The notes under the pieces were generated by a model. That model saw only the letters and a list, made by a program, of their open reading frames with translations, was not told where the DNA came from and searched no databases. The translations under genes and the position numbers were made by a program. Positions 14,203 to 27,303 of a stretch of 64,000 bases of DNA are shown here, piece after piece. This DNA is from Parus major. Its lineage: Eukaryota; Chordata; Aves; Passeriformes; Paridae. The DNA is taken from assembly GCF_001522545.3 (NCBI RefSeq), contig NC_031769.1:6664131-6728130 (forward strand), written 5' to 3'. Positions within the stretch are counted from its first letter, which is position 1. Each line of letters begins with the position of its first letter.

Positions 14203-14218
14203 TTTTTTTTTTTTTTTT
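14203..14218. repeat. Poly-T run
   Basis: Sixteen consecutive T. No target duplication or transposon body was recognised beside it, so it is treated as a simple homopolymer rather than the tail of a retroposed copy. Confidence 0.9.
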
Positions 14219-17200
14219 GTGATTAATGAAAAGAAGTAGGGTGAAATTAAATACCTCTAAAATGTTTTGTCAGTTTTCCCCCTATGCTCCAACTCTGCTT
14301 TGCACTGACTGACAAATAAGATGCATATGAAATTAAAATCACCAATGAATAACGCATTTCTCCAGGAGAGCGTGTAAAGCCAGGAAGATTGTCTTTCCCA
14401 TTTATGAATTTAAAGCATGAATAATTTAGCAATGTACTGGCACACTAAATATTTATTTGTGGTGCTGCTCTGAGCAGAAAAGATTTAAAAAGGCACAGAA
14501 AACAAACTTGACTTTGACCATGAAGATATAAATAGGAGATTTACATGCTGACTTAAGAGGTTTAGGAGCATGTACCTCAGTTGCAATAGGATTTATGCTA
14601 CTAAATCCACATATTTCTTCTAGAAATGTCCTCTAACCTCCTCTGTGTTTCCTAGCTATTGCCTTGGTTTGTCTGGATGTGCCTTCTACTTCTGGCCCTT
14701 TTTGAACACAATATGTGCTAATAGTCTGGAATCAGCACTTCAGCTGTGCTGGTTTTAATTATAAATACACTTCATGCAATTAAAGATTAAATCCCCCATC
14801 CCTGAGTAGTTTTCTGAAATTGGGCTAACAATCAGAGCACTTGTTTTGCTGTGTGCCAGGCAAATCATGATTGGCCCTCCCTGGAATCAGCCTCTGGAGG
14901 GAATCTGTGGGTGGAAAGAGAGGACAGCTGACTGTGTTTGCTGTAAATAGAGAGGAAGGAATCTGGGGATGTGTTTTGCACTGTCCGGTTTCCAAAGATG
15001 AAAAGCAAACACCACCTAAAACCCTTCAGGCAACTCAGTGTCTCTGTTTTCTCTGTCTGTTCTCAGCTGTCACCCTTTGAAATGGTTCTTAGGGTCCTAC
15101 ATCTCTGAGTTACTGCTCTGAATCAATTTAGAGAGATGCATGGAAGAACAGGACGGAGTGGACAAAATGTGCAGACACAGAGCTGCTTTTAAGTGCTTGG
15201 CTTTGTAGTTCATACACCATGATTTTAAGAAGGAAGCTGACTGCATGTATTTTTAGCTGGAGATAAACAGCACAGGTAAAGAGAGATTATATTTTAAATA
15301 GGAAAGCACAAGATGACTGAGCATCCCACTGTTTGCATTCTGAGTCATATTAGAAGTATCTTTTCAAAATGCTTCCTTCATATTTTTCACTTTTGCAGTT
15401 CCTTTTTTTTTTAACAAGCCAATCATATTGTTTTCCTCTGCAGAGTGCTAAGATGAACATTGCATTTTCAAGCCGGTAAATGAGCTGAAATGTTGCATTT
15501 GAAACCACTTACTGCCAAATCTCCCACACAGGAGAAATGCCTTGTGAGCCAAGTAGTGTGCCCAGAGCAGAGTCTGGGCAACTCAGGCTTCAAATGCAGC
15601 TCCTTCCCAGGAGAGGCACAAAAAATGTGAAGTGTCAATGAGATGGCTTTGTGAAAGAAGACACCCAGGTAAATGTTGGGCTGTGCATGCAGAAAGCAGT
15701 GCCTGGAATTCTCTGGTCTGTGGTACAGCAGATGGTTGGAGTCAGACTAGATAATAACAATGGCCCATTGAGATTGCATAAGCCATAAGTGGCATGAAGA
15801 TAGGAATGTATGTTTATGCTAACCCTGTGAAAACTCTTTGAAAGCATCAGTAGAATTACAAAATCAGGCAAATAGAGGCTAAGGAAAGCCAGAATTTGGG
15901 GAAGACTGCTAATTTATGCACAGCCACTGTGATTGCCTTTTAATGTGGTAATTAATGCTGCACATTTTTTTGAGATGTGAGGGTTCAGCAGGAAAAATAA
16001 CTTTCTTCTGACCTGTCCTGGCCGAGCCAGTGGGACACCTGTGTCAGGACTGCTTGGAACCCCTATCTTTGGCTTTGGGAACCCTGGGAGCATGGATTTG
16101 GGCACAGGGCTCCCCTGTCACAGTGGGGTACAGAGCAGAACCTCCACACTATCAGAGAGAACAGATTTAGGCTTTCTTCTTTAATTACTGTTCCAGCTGG
16201 TAATACTCTGAGCTCTACCCCTGCAGACAGGCTGATGGTAACACCCAGCCCTGCAGTGCCCCAGCCCATCAGTGGACTAGACCTCAATCCTCAGGTCTCA
16301 GCTGGAAAACAGAGGCAGGAGCAGCTCCTTGTACAGGAATGCTGTGAGCCAGGGAAGGCCATTACTGACAGATTGCAACTTGCTCAGACAGAAACTGTTA
16401 AATAAATGGAAAATGTCTCATATAAGACTGTCAGTTCCTCCACTGATCATCTCCAGAGCAGAGACTGGTAATTATGGCACTGTGCATTAAATTAAATGGT
16501 CAGTTTGTCCAAAAAAGTGTAAGTTAATTAATTTTTCTTTATTCTCTGTAAGATTTGTACTGAACTTGTGTTCAAAGTCCTTAACCTTATGTGTTTTCTA
16601 GTCTCATTATTTTAGCTACAACTAAGCCCACCTCACTCTGAAGCTTGTTTCATCCACCAGACAAATGTGTAAAAGCTGGGTTCTTTTCACCACTTTGCCT
16701 GGTGGTAGGTGGCCACACATCTGAAATCAGAATCATGACCTTAATTTAGTATTCTGAGTATAAATTTTTCCTGCTTGAATTCCTGCTTTATTCTTGACAA
16801 GGCTTCAAGCTCATTAATTATTTGACACAATGAGCAATTTTGTCTTCACTCCTCAACTGTGTATTTTAATTCTTTCCCCTCTTCTTAAAAAAAACAAACG
16901 ATCATTTTTTTTTGCCCATTTGGAACAAGCAGTCTCCTGGGAGCTTGAGGCAGCTCTCATCCTTCACCTTTCATCTGTAGCTGAAAACAAGAGTCTGCCA
17001 CCACCCACTCAGCAGCACAGGTTAATGCCAGCAGAGTTCAGCCTCCTTGCCTCCTGCACAGTCATCTCTTCATCTGGATGAGCTGAAGGCACTTTCCTCA
17101 GCAGAACACTGCAGTAGCTGGGTGTTGTTTATGGATTTCCTTGGCAAGGGATGCTGTGGCACACATCAGTGTGGGAAGGTGGTCACGGTCACACGCAGCA

Positions 17201-20090
17201 GGGCTTTGGGCAGCCAGGCTGGTGGCAGCTCCTGCAGGGTGGGTTATACAGGGTGACAGTGAACTTTTTGGGGAAGAAGTGTTGTCCACACCAGCCTTCC
17301 TCAGACCCAACCCCTCCCACTTCCAGCTGTGACCTCTCTCTGTCCCCTCCCCATGGCAGCAATAGCCTGGCCCAAGTGATCTCTGTAGGATTAGGGTAGA
17401 AAATGCATCTGACTCTGTGTTCCTCCTCCTCTGTGTGCTCAGCCTGGCAGTTGCCTGTGCTGTAGACAATGCTGAAAATTCCAGCCCCTAGCTGCTGCTG
17501 GTTTTACTCATTTCTTTGTGTTTTCCAAACTCCAGGTCTCACAGGTAGGCTCAGAAATGACCCCCTTTAGGACATTCTGTTTTGTCAGACTCTGGATCTG
17601 GCTCTCCAAAACATGCCCAGTAATGAAGGAAAATTGGGATACTTAACAACTAAACCTACACGTAGAAGTCAGACTTTACAATGCACTGCTCCTGGAGAAA
17701 GCTCATTTCCTTTGAGACAAAGCATCACCTTTCTGCATTTTGGATTTATCAATCTTTCTTAAGGGCTGTCTGGATTTTGTAGAATGGATGACTATAAACA
17801 TATGGAAAATTAATATATGCAGTGTTGGGTGAAAGTCCAGTCAAAGTGAATTCAAATGTGAACTTAAACAATGGAAAATCAATTCCCAAGCCACAGTTCA
17901 TAACTACTTAAACAAAATAAAGAGTTACTCCTGCCTATTTAGATAAATGTACTTTCCCCTTATTTTACACTAATAAAAATTGTATTGCAAATGGCTTATC
18001 TACATCAGAGAGATAACTTTTTTATTCTGTGGAGGAAGAGAAGTGGTTAATATGCAAATTTTTATGACTTTCTGGGATTAAAAAATGAGGAGAATGTTGT
18101 AAAGTTTTTAGTGAAAGATGAAGCAATGACAAAGATGTAAGAGAAACCCACAGCTCACAAGAGCCTTTCATCAAATACTGCTCAATCAATAAAATGCTAA
18201 ACAAAATTAGATAGCTGGGGTAAAAATAACACATACAAGATCGCTTTGGAAATTGAACTAAAAATAAAGATTAGGATTTGTCTTGGGTTTAAATGGTTTA
18301 ATTCTTCTTTGTGTTGGATTTTTTTTTAGAATTTGCAAGTGGTTTGTTTGTTTTTAATTGCAGATTGATTGTGGCCTTCTGTGGGAGTGAGATGTTAAAA
18401 TAACAGTGTTAATAGCAGGGGACCACAGAGGGACAAAGAGTTCCCTACAACTCCCCCTAAACTTCCTCCAGCAAACCTTGCTTAAGGCAACAGGGTCATG
18501 CTTTTGGAAACAGCTGGAGACCTGAGTCTTCCAGATGTGGTATGTTTTACATGTGTTGTAAAAGCTGTAGCTTTATGTAAGTGTCTAAAAACTAAAATTA
18601 ATCTGGTGATTTAGTCCCAAGCTGAAACAGTACCTGGGGAAGGTTGGTGGGAACAAGGGAGAGGATGAACTTGGCTCTCTAATTCCTTGTCCATGAACAT
18701 GGAGGTTGTCTCCTGCTGGATTAGCTCATCAGAAGGAGTTAGAGCAGTAAAAGTGCATTGGTTCTGGAACCTTCCAGTCACCCCTCTTTTGTTGCATCCC
18801 AGCATTAGCTAAATGCATGGTTCCTAATGCATTAGATAAATCTGGGTCTCTTGAAGTCCTGAGAGTTGCAATGGATTGGCTACTTTAAAGAGAGCAGAAT
18901 TCAGTCCTCTGTTGTGGCTCACTACCCTGCTGTGGGTAAATGCTAAAGAAAGTATTTTCCAAAAGATTCATGTCTTTCCAACACACATCCACTAATTGAT
19001 TGTTCTCTATAAATAGTACTAAATATAAATATAAATGTAGTGTTTGTGATAGTTCTACTATCTGCTGAGGCTTCTGATTCACTGCTTTATTTGAAGTGGC
19101 ACTTTTTATTTCAAGGCACTCTGGTTCAAGCACTTCTGAGCTTATGTTCGAAAAGTTATTTTGATCATCATTGCCTTCCTGGAAGTCACAATGCCGAGAT
19201 GATGCTGCATGGGTTGGGTTTGTGCTACTGCTTTCATCACCTGAACCATGTTCAAGCATTCCTACTTGACAAATGCCTCAGAAGTTCAGAGAATCCAAAT
19301 GGCTTCCTGTTCCCTGCAGCTTCTGGAAAAAAAGTTATCTTTGTTTACACGTGGAGATGGAGAGAGGCTCTCAGTAGCTTCTGGCTTCTGCCTTCAGAAT
19401 GGGGTGAAGGCCCTTGTCTGGAAATACAGACAAGTGTTCTGTGTGGGCACTGGAGGATAAGGTGCCAGCTGGGGGCAGAAGTGACATTGCTCTGGTGAAA
19501 AGTAAGAGGTGGGTAGGCAAGCTGAGAATAGATACTGAAAAAGAGAAGAAAGATAGTGAGGAGATTTCTGCCTGATGAGGAGAAAAGTGATTGAAAAATG
19601 CATAGAGCGAAGAGAAAAACAAATGTTGGGCAAAACATATTGTCAAGATCTTGTGGGGATTATGACTGGGCAAAATTACATTTGCCAAGACCAGAGAAAA
19701 AGGTGTTGGAAGGACCATGTGGTGAGAAGCAGATATCTGTCACTCCCCTGTAGGAGCACCTTGGTTCTGATTATTTTTTCAGTAACTTTACAACCAAATG
19801 TTTCTTGAAGCTGAAGTCCTCCTCTTCTGATAGATGGAAGAGATGTGGCATAGTTACAAAGTGTGGTATTACTGAGGAGAAAAGAGGAGGTGAATTTTTG
19901 GTAGAATGGCATTAGGGTGGTGTTTACTTGTGCTGTGTGAATTGTGTGCTGCAGTTTTACTGCGTCCACAGAGTGAAAGGAAGACAGATGAGTTACAATT
20001 TTCTGCAAGGAAATTGAGTGGTAAGGTCTGTCCTAAACTCCCAGGAGGAATCACTGAGAGAAGTCATTTGATTTCTCAAATTCATATCAT

Positions 20091-20275
20091 TGTGGTATTG
20101 GAAAAGACCTCCAAAGGTCAGCCAGTCCATTCACTGCCCAAGGCAGAGCTACCTTTATCAATGTTATTCATGTCAAACTTGCTATTGAAGATATCCAATG
20201 CTAAACACTCATACCCTCCCCAGACATCCCATTCTCTTGCTTAGAAAGCATCTAGAAATCTTTTCTTCCTGGTTT
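20091..20275 (-). mobile_element. Old CR1-like relic
   Basis: TATTGGAAAAGACCTCCAAA at the left, then a CAGTCCATTCACTGCCCAAGG block and, further right, GCTTAGAAAGCATCTAGAAA before a TTTTCTTCCT block, appear in the order of an inverted CR1 3' region. The similarity is patchy and the octamer-like 3' terminus is not preserved. It is probably an ancient insertion. A chance resemblance is possible, so the call is tentative. Confidence 0.5.
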
Positions 20276-23200
20276 ACACTTTGTTGGCTATTAGTGAAAT
20301 ATTTCAATCTCCAGTTTTGAGGGTCACTTTGTAGGCTTGATGAGATCTTGTCATGACTGCAAGGCACAGCTCTAACTCCTGCTGCAACACTGCAGTGGGA
20401 GCTCTGCTGGTTTAGGGGCCAGGACTTAGCAGATGTGCCCATGGTGAATCCAACCCCTGCATCTGGCATCATTACTGCAATCTGGGACCTCAGCAACAAC
20501 AGCTGTCCCCTAGCTCTCAAAAAAAGACCTGGGATTTTGATTTTTTTTTCAGAGAAAAACAAAGCTGGAGGCTCTGCCCCTGCTTTTTTTTAATGCAGAA
20601 AATAGGGATTCAAATGTGATTTTACCTGAGCTGCTGCTGGGTTCCCTGAACCCATTGCACTCCTTAAATAGTCACAGAACAAAAAGCTGGAAGAAAGCTC
20701 TGTAACTTCAGTCACCTGAACTGTGAGAATAGTTGTTTCAAAGTTTTACAGTATATGCTTGTGAGAGTAGAGTTGATCAAGTCCTCATGCTTCTTTCTTT
20801 TTATTTTATAAACACTACTGTAAGAGTTCTTAAATCTTTGTTATTTATGCAGAAAGAAAGCATTAAGTTCAATAGATCCAATAGATCCAATTGCCCCAAA
20901 ACTGCACCTTCAGCATAGAAAGAAACTGGAGAAATAATCCTTTTAGATTTGTGCAGTTATAGGAAGAAATTATGTGTGTGCTTCAGGAAAAGGGAAAAAA
21001 ACCCGGGGGACAAATATTGATCTTAAGTTTTCATGTAAGATGTGAGCTCCTTGCATCAAGAGCTCTGATTAACTGCTTGTCTCTACAGCACCTCATTACA
21101 GCAGAGTTGCTGCAAATGTATTCTCCTGACTATCATATTAATAATGCCTAATAGAAACGATAAAATTACTTTGTATCTCTCCTCCATGATGCAGTGCAGG
21201 CACATGAAAGGAAAATACAGCTCTATGTGCATATTTAATAGACAGCCACTGCTTGTACCCACTGAAAGTCCTTCTAAAGCATGGAGAACTTAATGAATGT
21301 TTCAAACACAACTGGTCCTTACACACTTGCCTTCAAAATTTGACATCAGTGGAAAAGCTGAAATAGTAAGAACTCCAGGACTGCACTTTGGGTGAATTTT
21401 GAATCAAGGAATGGTACAGGGACCCAAGGCAACAAGCTAAACATAGCCTATATTATGTCCATGGAAAAATGTTGTCATGCTTCATTTAATGCAAGAATAA
21501 ACAGAAATATTAATGCTTCCCTTTCTTTTGGCAAACTGTGTTGTTTGCTGATGAAAGAAGTAAATAATATTAATCCTTGTGGCTATTATCAATGTTATTA
21601 CTAAAGATTTCACATGCATTTTAGGGAGCAGGAAAATAAATGTACACCCACCGAAAATCCCAAAGCCTGTCTTTAGGAGCTGGATTGCTGTGAACAGGAT
21701 GTGGAGCTATCTGAATCTGGATGAATGGAGCTGTGTGTCTTGTGCAGTCCTCAGGCAGAAGACTTCTGTCTGCTGCCTGTGCTGGCAATGAATTCTTCTT
21801 TCAAATGGACACTGAGCACTACCAGGACATTTCAGAAGTGTATTGAGACAGTTCATCCTGGAAAATGGGATTTCACAGCCAGTAAAACATTAGACATGGT
21901 AATAAAAAGGCTTAATATGTGTTGTTTGTTTTGCTGGCAACAGCAATTTTTAATTTTTTTTTTTAATTGAGCTTTTGAAGCTGAGCAGAATGAAGCCTCT
22001 ACAGGATTTTTGGAGCAATTTGGTTTGGATTTTCATCAGGAGGATTATTGTTTCCTTACAGACAATAACAACAACAAAAAAAAATCCTGCAAAAATAACT
22101 GCTTCTCTGGGTTTTTGACAACCACAGGCACAAGCCCCAGACACTGCAGAACACGCACCCCAGGGAAACAGCCTCTTCAGTCAAAACCTGGTGCCTTGGT
22201 CCTGGCCTGTAAAACTGTCTGCTGACTGTAGTTTAACTGCTGGTTTAGGACAGCCTAAACCTGCCCTGCTGTGTGTCCCAGCTGCCTGCCATGCCCAAAA
22301 GGAGAGCCAGAGGACCTGGAAGCAGGCAGATAAATGGGGATCCTCACAGAGGGGCTGCCACGCACACACAGCCCAGGCAGGGGGAGGGATGGAACCAGCA
22401 CTTCCCACAGTGATATCAAACTACATAACTGTGCTTCCAGGCTTGCAGGAAATTAAATCAGGACTGCTGAAGTCCAGGGCATTGATAAAAACTGTAGCTG
22501 CTGGTGATTTACATTAATCTGGAGGCTGTGATTGTGGCAGTTCAGGGGTAGCTCTAAGCTCAGTTTGGATATCACTGCGAGGAGAGAGGCAGAGAGCCTA
22601 AACATCAACCACCCTTAAATGGACTGTGAAATGTGAGTCAGAGCCTTGATTTGATTCTTTATTATGGTGGAGAGGTTCAAAGTGAAGCATTACATTTTAC
22701 CTTGGAGCTCTCAGTGAAGGCAGCAGGTTGGTTACAGCAAAAGCCAAGCACGGGGTAGTGGCATGAGAATGTCATGCCTCAAGTTTAAAATGAGACATTT
22801 TGCTCACTTGCAGAGTGCCACTTATCTTCTATGATGTTTCCTACTTTTTCCAGCCTCTTGTTATTTTCCTGACAATAAGGGTCCAAAGCTAAGGAGAGTT
22901 TTATGCCCTGAAACTCTCAGTACTCAGTGAAACTCTGTGTGGAGGCAGCTCTGGGGCAGGGAAAGAGACTGCAGGCACAAGGGGCTCTCAGGAGCTGCAT
23001 ATCCCCTTTGTTTTAATGTGTAACATTTGGGATCCAATCAATGCCATCTGAAATGGGGTGGGCCAAAAATAAAAACAGCAAGTGAGAAATGAAGTGGCCA
23101 GAGAAGCAAAACCGGGCTCACAACCTGCTTCTTTAAAAGCATCCTTGAACAGGTGGACATGCAGCTCTTCATGCAGCTCCAAGAGCACCCAGAAAATGAA

Positions 23201-24371
23201 GAGGGAGAAAAACTCTTCAGACCCAGTAGGAACCAAAAATGTCAGAGAAAAAAAAACCCAAACAAAGATCCCTTGATCAAGGGCATCAAAGACAGAAGGA
23301 ATGTCTGAAGGAATGGGAACAGATGTGTGACCGCAATCCATCACCAAGAAAATGCTGTGGGCTGTGACTCTTGGAAATGCCATCATCTGGGATTAAAGTC
23401 TCACCTGTCCAGCAAATTTTAGGAAAAAAGCAAGGGGCTCTGGAATTGCAAATGATTTAATCTTTTAATCTTAAACATATTTTTACCTTTGTGTTTAATA
23501 GCTGCCAGTAGACCTGCCACCCATTGATATGGCTTATGACTAATTTGTTTTTTAATCCATTTATTCTCCTGGCTTGTATGATATATCACAGCAATGAGTT
23601 ACAAAATTGAAGTGTGGTAAGGTGTTTGGCAGGCTGCTGATCCTTGTGGCCTATTTGTCATACTGTGAGAAATAGTCAACAGCTCACTCTCTAATGCAGT
23701 AAGCCTTCCTAGCTCTTCTTTTACTTGTCACCTCAGAGCTGAGAGCTTCTGTGGGGTAGGAACTGTGGGGAAGTTGGGATCTTTCACCTGTATTTTCTAT
23801 TCCTTGGAGGTTTTTTCTTTTACTGCACTTTCATTTACTTTGCTGTTATGCACAGCCTTCAGAATACAATAAATCACATTTCATTTATGTTTCTAGTGGA
23901 CTTAAACACATTTAAATACTTCAGACTTGCCTTTAGAGTTTTGATTTTGTTCTCCTGCTGTTCATCAGCATTTCCAGCTACAGTGGCTCACAAAATGAAT
24001 ACAGGTTGATCATCATTTTTTAACATGCTCTGTGTAAGCAATTCCATCTGGCTCAGAGCACAGGTCCTGAAAAGTCCTGAAACCAGACACAGTTTTAGAT
24101 GGATGCAAAAAAATGTGTATGATTTCACTGTTTAGCTGCTTGTAACTTACCAGCTTCAAGTGAATGGCCACTACATAACTTTGCCACATCATTTATCTTT
24201 CCCAGCTTCTGCATATAGAGGTTTCTCTTCGTGCCACCCTGCAGATCTTTATCTGCACCTTTACAGAAAATGTCTTTCTCTGGCATCTCCTTCTTTAAAC
24301 CAAAGCAAAGCAGTAGATTATTGATTCTCATGAAAAACATGCCAGCAATGTACTTTAGGTGGGTGTGGAGC
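20276..24371. other. Non-coding unique DNA
   Basis: No gene or repeat family was identified. A 10-bp tandem duplication (AATAGATCC units) lies near 20870-20890. The 132-residue minus-strand frame at 22988-23386 is rich in Phe and Leu and resembles nothing I know. An overlapping plus-strand frame near 23150-23300 is Glu/Lys-rich but is also unrecognised. Confidence 0.55.
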
Positions 24372-24615
24372 TGTTGGAGTGAGCCCAGAGGAGACCATGG
24401 AGATGCTCAGAGGGCTGGAGCACCTCTGCTATGGAGACAGGATAAGAGAGCTGGGTTTGTTATCTTGGAGAAGGCTCTGGAGAGACCTTATAGCACCCTG
24501 TAGTATCTAAAGTGGCTACAAGAGAGCTGGAGAGGGACTTCTGACAAATGCATGTAGTGATGGGACAAGGGGAAATGGCTTTAAACTGGAAGAGAGGAGA
24601 TATAAATTCAAGCAC
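24372..24615 (+). mobile_element. CR1 LINE fragment, plus strand, 3' end missing
   Basis: The plus strand carries, in order, AGGGCTGGAGCACCTCTGCT, a GAGAGCTGGGTTTGTTATC block, TTGGAGAAGGCTCTGGAGAG and AGCTGGAGAGGGACTTCTGA, then a GATGGGACAAGGGGAAATGG block leading to TTTAAACTGGAAGAGAGGAG. This is the characteristic order near the CR1 3' region in sense orientation. Similarity stops near 24615, before the normal 3' terminus, so the copy lacks its tail as well as its 5' part. Its divergence suggests an older insertion. Confidence 0.85.
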
Positions 24616-25000
24616 TATCCAGATGAAGGTATCAGGCATAGATGCAACAGACTGTACCTCTTCTCTGAGTGATGGAAAAGTCCCTCATTATGGATTGACA
24701 GAAAAGTCGAGAGATTATTTAGAAAGTATACAATGAAAGAGTAGGTGCCTGTATGCTGATCAAGGCTCAGGCCTATTGGTTTATGACAGTTGTAAAAATT
24801 GAAATGTTACTTACTCTTCACAGTAATACCTCTGAACAAGCAGTATTGTAAATTCTAAGAAAATGCCAATCTCCAAATCAGATATACCTCTCATGTCTGT
24901 ACTTCTTATGTAGCTTATACTTCTTATATGGCTTACTTACACTCCCTCTAGCCATCAAAGAAAATACATTAACTTTGAGCTGAAAAGAGCTGAGTTATTA
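24616..25000. other. Unique DNA between CR1 and LTR
   Basis: No gene or repeat was recognised. The sequence is AT-rich and includes short TTATACTTCTTAT-like repeats near 24905-24935. Confidence 0.5.
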
Positions 25001-25006
25001 TTTCTT
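25001..25006. repeat. Left target-site duplication (TTTCTT)
   Basis: The six bases directly left of the LTR are identical to the six directly right of it. A 6-bp duplication is typical of alpha- and betaretrovirus-like (class II) integrations. Confidence 0.8.
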
Positions 25007-25296
25007 TGTCACTGTTGGACACAAAATGATTCACACAGGCACAGCTCGAAGTGTGATGAAAGAAGAAGAAGGTTTATTTTTTCTTTCAGTATTTATAGGT
25101 TTTTGACAACGACCAGGGATTGGATAGTCAGGTCACCACCTTCCCAACCACACTGGCCCTGAGAGACATCCATCAAAAAGCCATCCATCATTATCTTTAA
25201 TGGAATGTATAAACACCTATGTTTAGAGTTACTTTCCTGGAAAAGTGGCTAGGAATTATGAGAACAATATCGAAAGGTCTGATTCTCAGGGTGACA
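25007..25296 (-). mobile_element. Solo LTR of an endogenous retrovirus (class II-like)
   Basis: The 290-bp element begins TGTCAC and ends GTGACA on the plus strand, a perfect 6-bp inverted terminal repeat with the expected TG...CA ends, and TTTCTT flanks both sides. Read on the minus strand it has CCAAT (25123-25119), TATAAATA (25097-25090) and AATAAA (25078-25073) in promoter-to-polyadenylation order, so the LTR points to the left. The close spacing of TATA box and polyadenylation signal resembles compact avian retroviral LTRs with a short R region. No internal retroviral sequence lies on either side, so it is a solo LTR left by recombination between the two LTRs of a provirus. The 6-bp duplication argues for a class II (ERVK/alpharetrovirus-like) source; I cannot name the family. 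Confidence 0.85.
25073..25123 (-). promoter_or_regulatory. LTR core promoter: CCAAT, TATA, AATAAA
   Basis: On the minus strand a CCAAT pentamer, a TATAAATA box about 20 bases further on, and AATAAA 11 bases after that are all intact. These are the signals of a retroviral U3/R region. Whether they still drive transcription cannot be told from sequence. Confidence 0.65.
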
Positions 25297-25302
25297 TTTC
25301 TT
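25297..25302. repeat. Right target-site duplication (TTTCTT)
   Basis: An exact copy of the six bases at 25001-25006; it fixes the right boundary of the solo LTR. Confidence 0.8.
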
Positions 25303-27303
25303 GTGTCCTAACTTGGGAAGGCCAAACAGGAAGGGGTGCAAGGCAAATCAGAACTATGTAGTTTATCGCATTTGTGTCCTCATTGTATGCAGAGGGAGAT
25401 CTCTGACAGTGCTGCTGTGTGAACCATCATGGTGGCTGGCAATGCAAACTAAAGATGCAGATCTGAATATGTATTCCTGTAACTGACAGGTCTATCCTAA
25501 ACAAACCCTTTCTTAGCAGGGAAGTAGTGAACCTGTTAACCAGGTTGTAAAAATTGTTAACCAGGTTAATAATTTTATGAAGAAGTCTCAGTATCCAGTG
25601 AAATAAATAGAACTTTAATACCTTTAACATATTTTTTCAGTTGTTACTGGGTAACTATGGAAACCTGAAATCAGCTGTTCAATCAAACAGTGCTCTCTAG
25701 TCTTGCAGTCTTTTCAAACAGGAATTAAAAAATGTGTCTCAACAGAAATTTAGTCTTTGTGAAAATGGTGATGATGACATTGTGTGCTTAGAGCACCATC
25801 TTGGAAAAGTGCTTCAAGTTATTGCAGGGAAAAGTAGTTTAGTCTGGCCTGCTGCTGCATTATTTACAATGTGAGAGCTCTGATGCACCTGTCCTTCCAA
25901 ACACTTAGCAAGGGAAGGGTTTGGACACTTGAATGCTTTACTGGGGAGCACTAAATCACTCTGGCAGCTGCTTCATGACCATTTCCCAGGTACAGGCACT
26001 CCTCTAAGGGGATCTGATAGCAAATGTGAGGGACCTGGGGCTAACACTTTTACTTCTGTTTAAAACACTTAAACTTCTGTTCATTGAGGCCTGAAAGCAT
26101 AAACACAGGTCAATTGCTGTGAAGTAACAGTAAAGTGCTGATTTGTTAAACTAAGAAAATGCTTCATATTTCTATACTGGTGTTTGTAAAACTATTTTCT
26201 AAAAAATCAGGGTCTCCTCTGAGAGTAACAGTACCCTGCTCTATATAGTAATGCACATCTCAATTTTATGAAATGGATTTTTTTCCTTAATGACCAAAAG
26301 ATAATTTTATATATAATTTTGTCCTTGCTGAACTTTCTGAAGGAGAATTATTACTCTTTGCCTCAAAGTGTTTATGGGTCTGTTCTGTGGCTGGTTTTAG
26401 GGCTACCATGTCAAAGGTATTTGGTGATTGCTATTTTGATGCCCAGCTGTAAAAGCTTCACAGGCTCCTCATCTGCATAGTTTCTGAAATCCAGGCCAGT
26501 GAGAAATTCGGGGCACTTTGCCAAAGCTGTTAGAAAATGGCATTCTCTGTTTGTAGAGGGCATAATTTCACAAAGTTGATAATACAAGAGTGGAAATGTC
26601 AAGGGAGATTGTGACTAAATTAGACACTGAGCTGCCAGGTGTTTAGATGCCAATTTCTTGTCATCAAGGGGATGTCAGAGCAGATGTTTTACACCCAGAG
26701 TGGAACTGTGGTGTGCATCCACATCATGTCAGTCCTCCCTGGCTGGGGAATTGGCTATTGGTGGGGAAAAGGAGAAGGCAGCACTGTTGGAATAGCTCCT
26801 GCTGTCCAAACCCGGTTAGAAGGAGGTGTCTCAGGGGAAATGGCTGCAGTAAATCGGGTTTGTTCTGGGAATGGCAGGCAGTTAGTCAGGTCTCTGCTTA
26901 CTAAATGTGTTCACTGGGGTTTCCAATAGAGAATAGGCTTTTAGTACCGCTCTGTGCAAAGCGCTCTTTTCTGCCGCAGGATAAGGGAGGCACCGGTTGG
27001 AGAAGTTTGTTCTTCTTTGTCTCCTCCATGCTACATCTGCACTCTGTTTCCTCAAATCTCCTTTTCTACCATTAGGCCTTTTGCTGCCTTTCCCCAGCCC
27101 AGCATTACAGCTCTCTGGTTTATTTCCCAGCATCACAGAAGGCTTAAATATGAAACTCTACTACTACCTTAAGTAGTAAAAAGTAAAAAGTAGTAAAAAA
27201 TCACAAGCTGGGTGCTAGATAAGAGTGCTCTGCCTATGCTGTTCTGTGCTGCTTTTTTCCTCAGTACCTTGAAATGTTGACATTAAGAGCATATTATCAG
27301 CTC
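25303..27303. other. Non-coding unique DNA
   Basis: No gene was recognised. The dodecamer GTTAACCAGGTT occurs twice (25535-25546 and 25556-25567), and the first copy also forms a small hairpin with the AACCTG before it. GC rises at 26640-27000, where several frames are open on both strands, but none resembles a known protein. Confidence 0.5.

Larger units (their letters stand above)
6571..20090. other. Long non-coding stretch without recognisable repeats
   Basis: About 13.5 kb in which I could place neither a gene nor a confident transposon. Small items include a tandem duplication at 7481-7534 and a run of 16 T at 14203-14218. GC is higher near 8500-9500, 11900-12500 and 16000-17500, where frames stay open a little longer on both strands, but no conserved domain, exon pattern or codon signal was convincing. 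Confidence 0.55.

Noticed and set aside
15728..15765. ATGGTTGGAGTCAGACTAGATAA-like stretch resembling a plus-strand CR1 3' end
   Set aside because: Too short and diverged; the following CR1 terminus is absent.
22988..23386. 132-codon minus-strand frame with hydrophobic stretches, and a Glu/Lys-rich frame on the other strand near 23150-23300
   Set aside because: Neither resembles a known protein, and hydrophobic runs arise from T-rich DNA. A translated search could reopen this.
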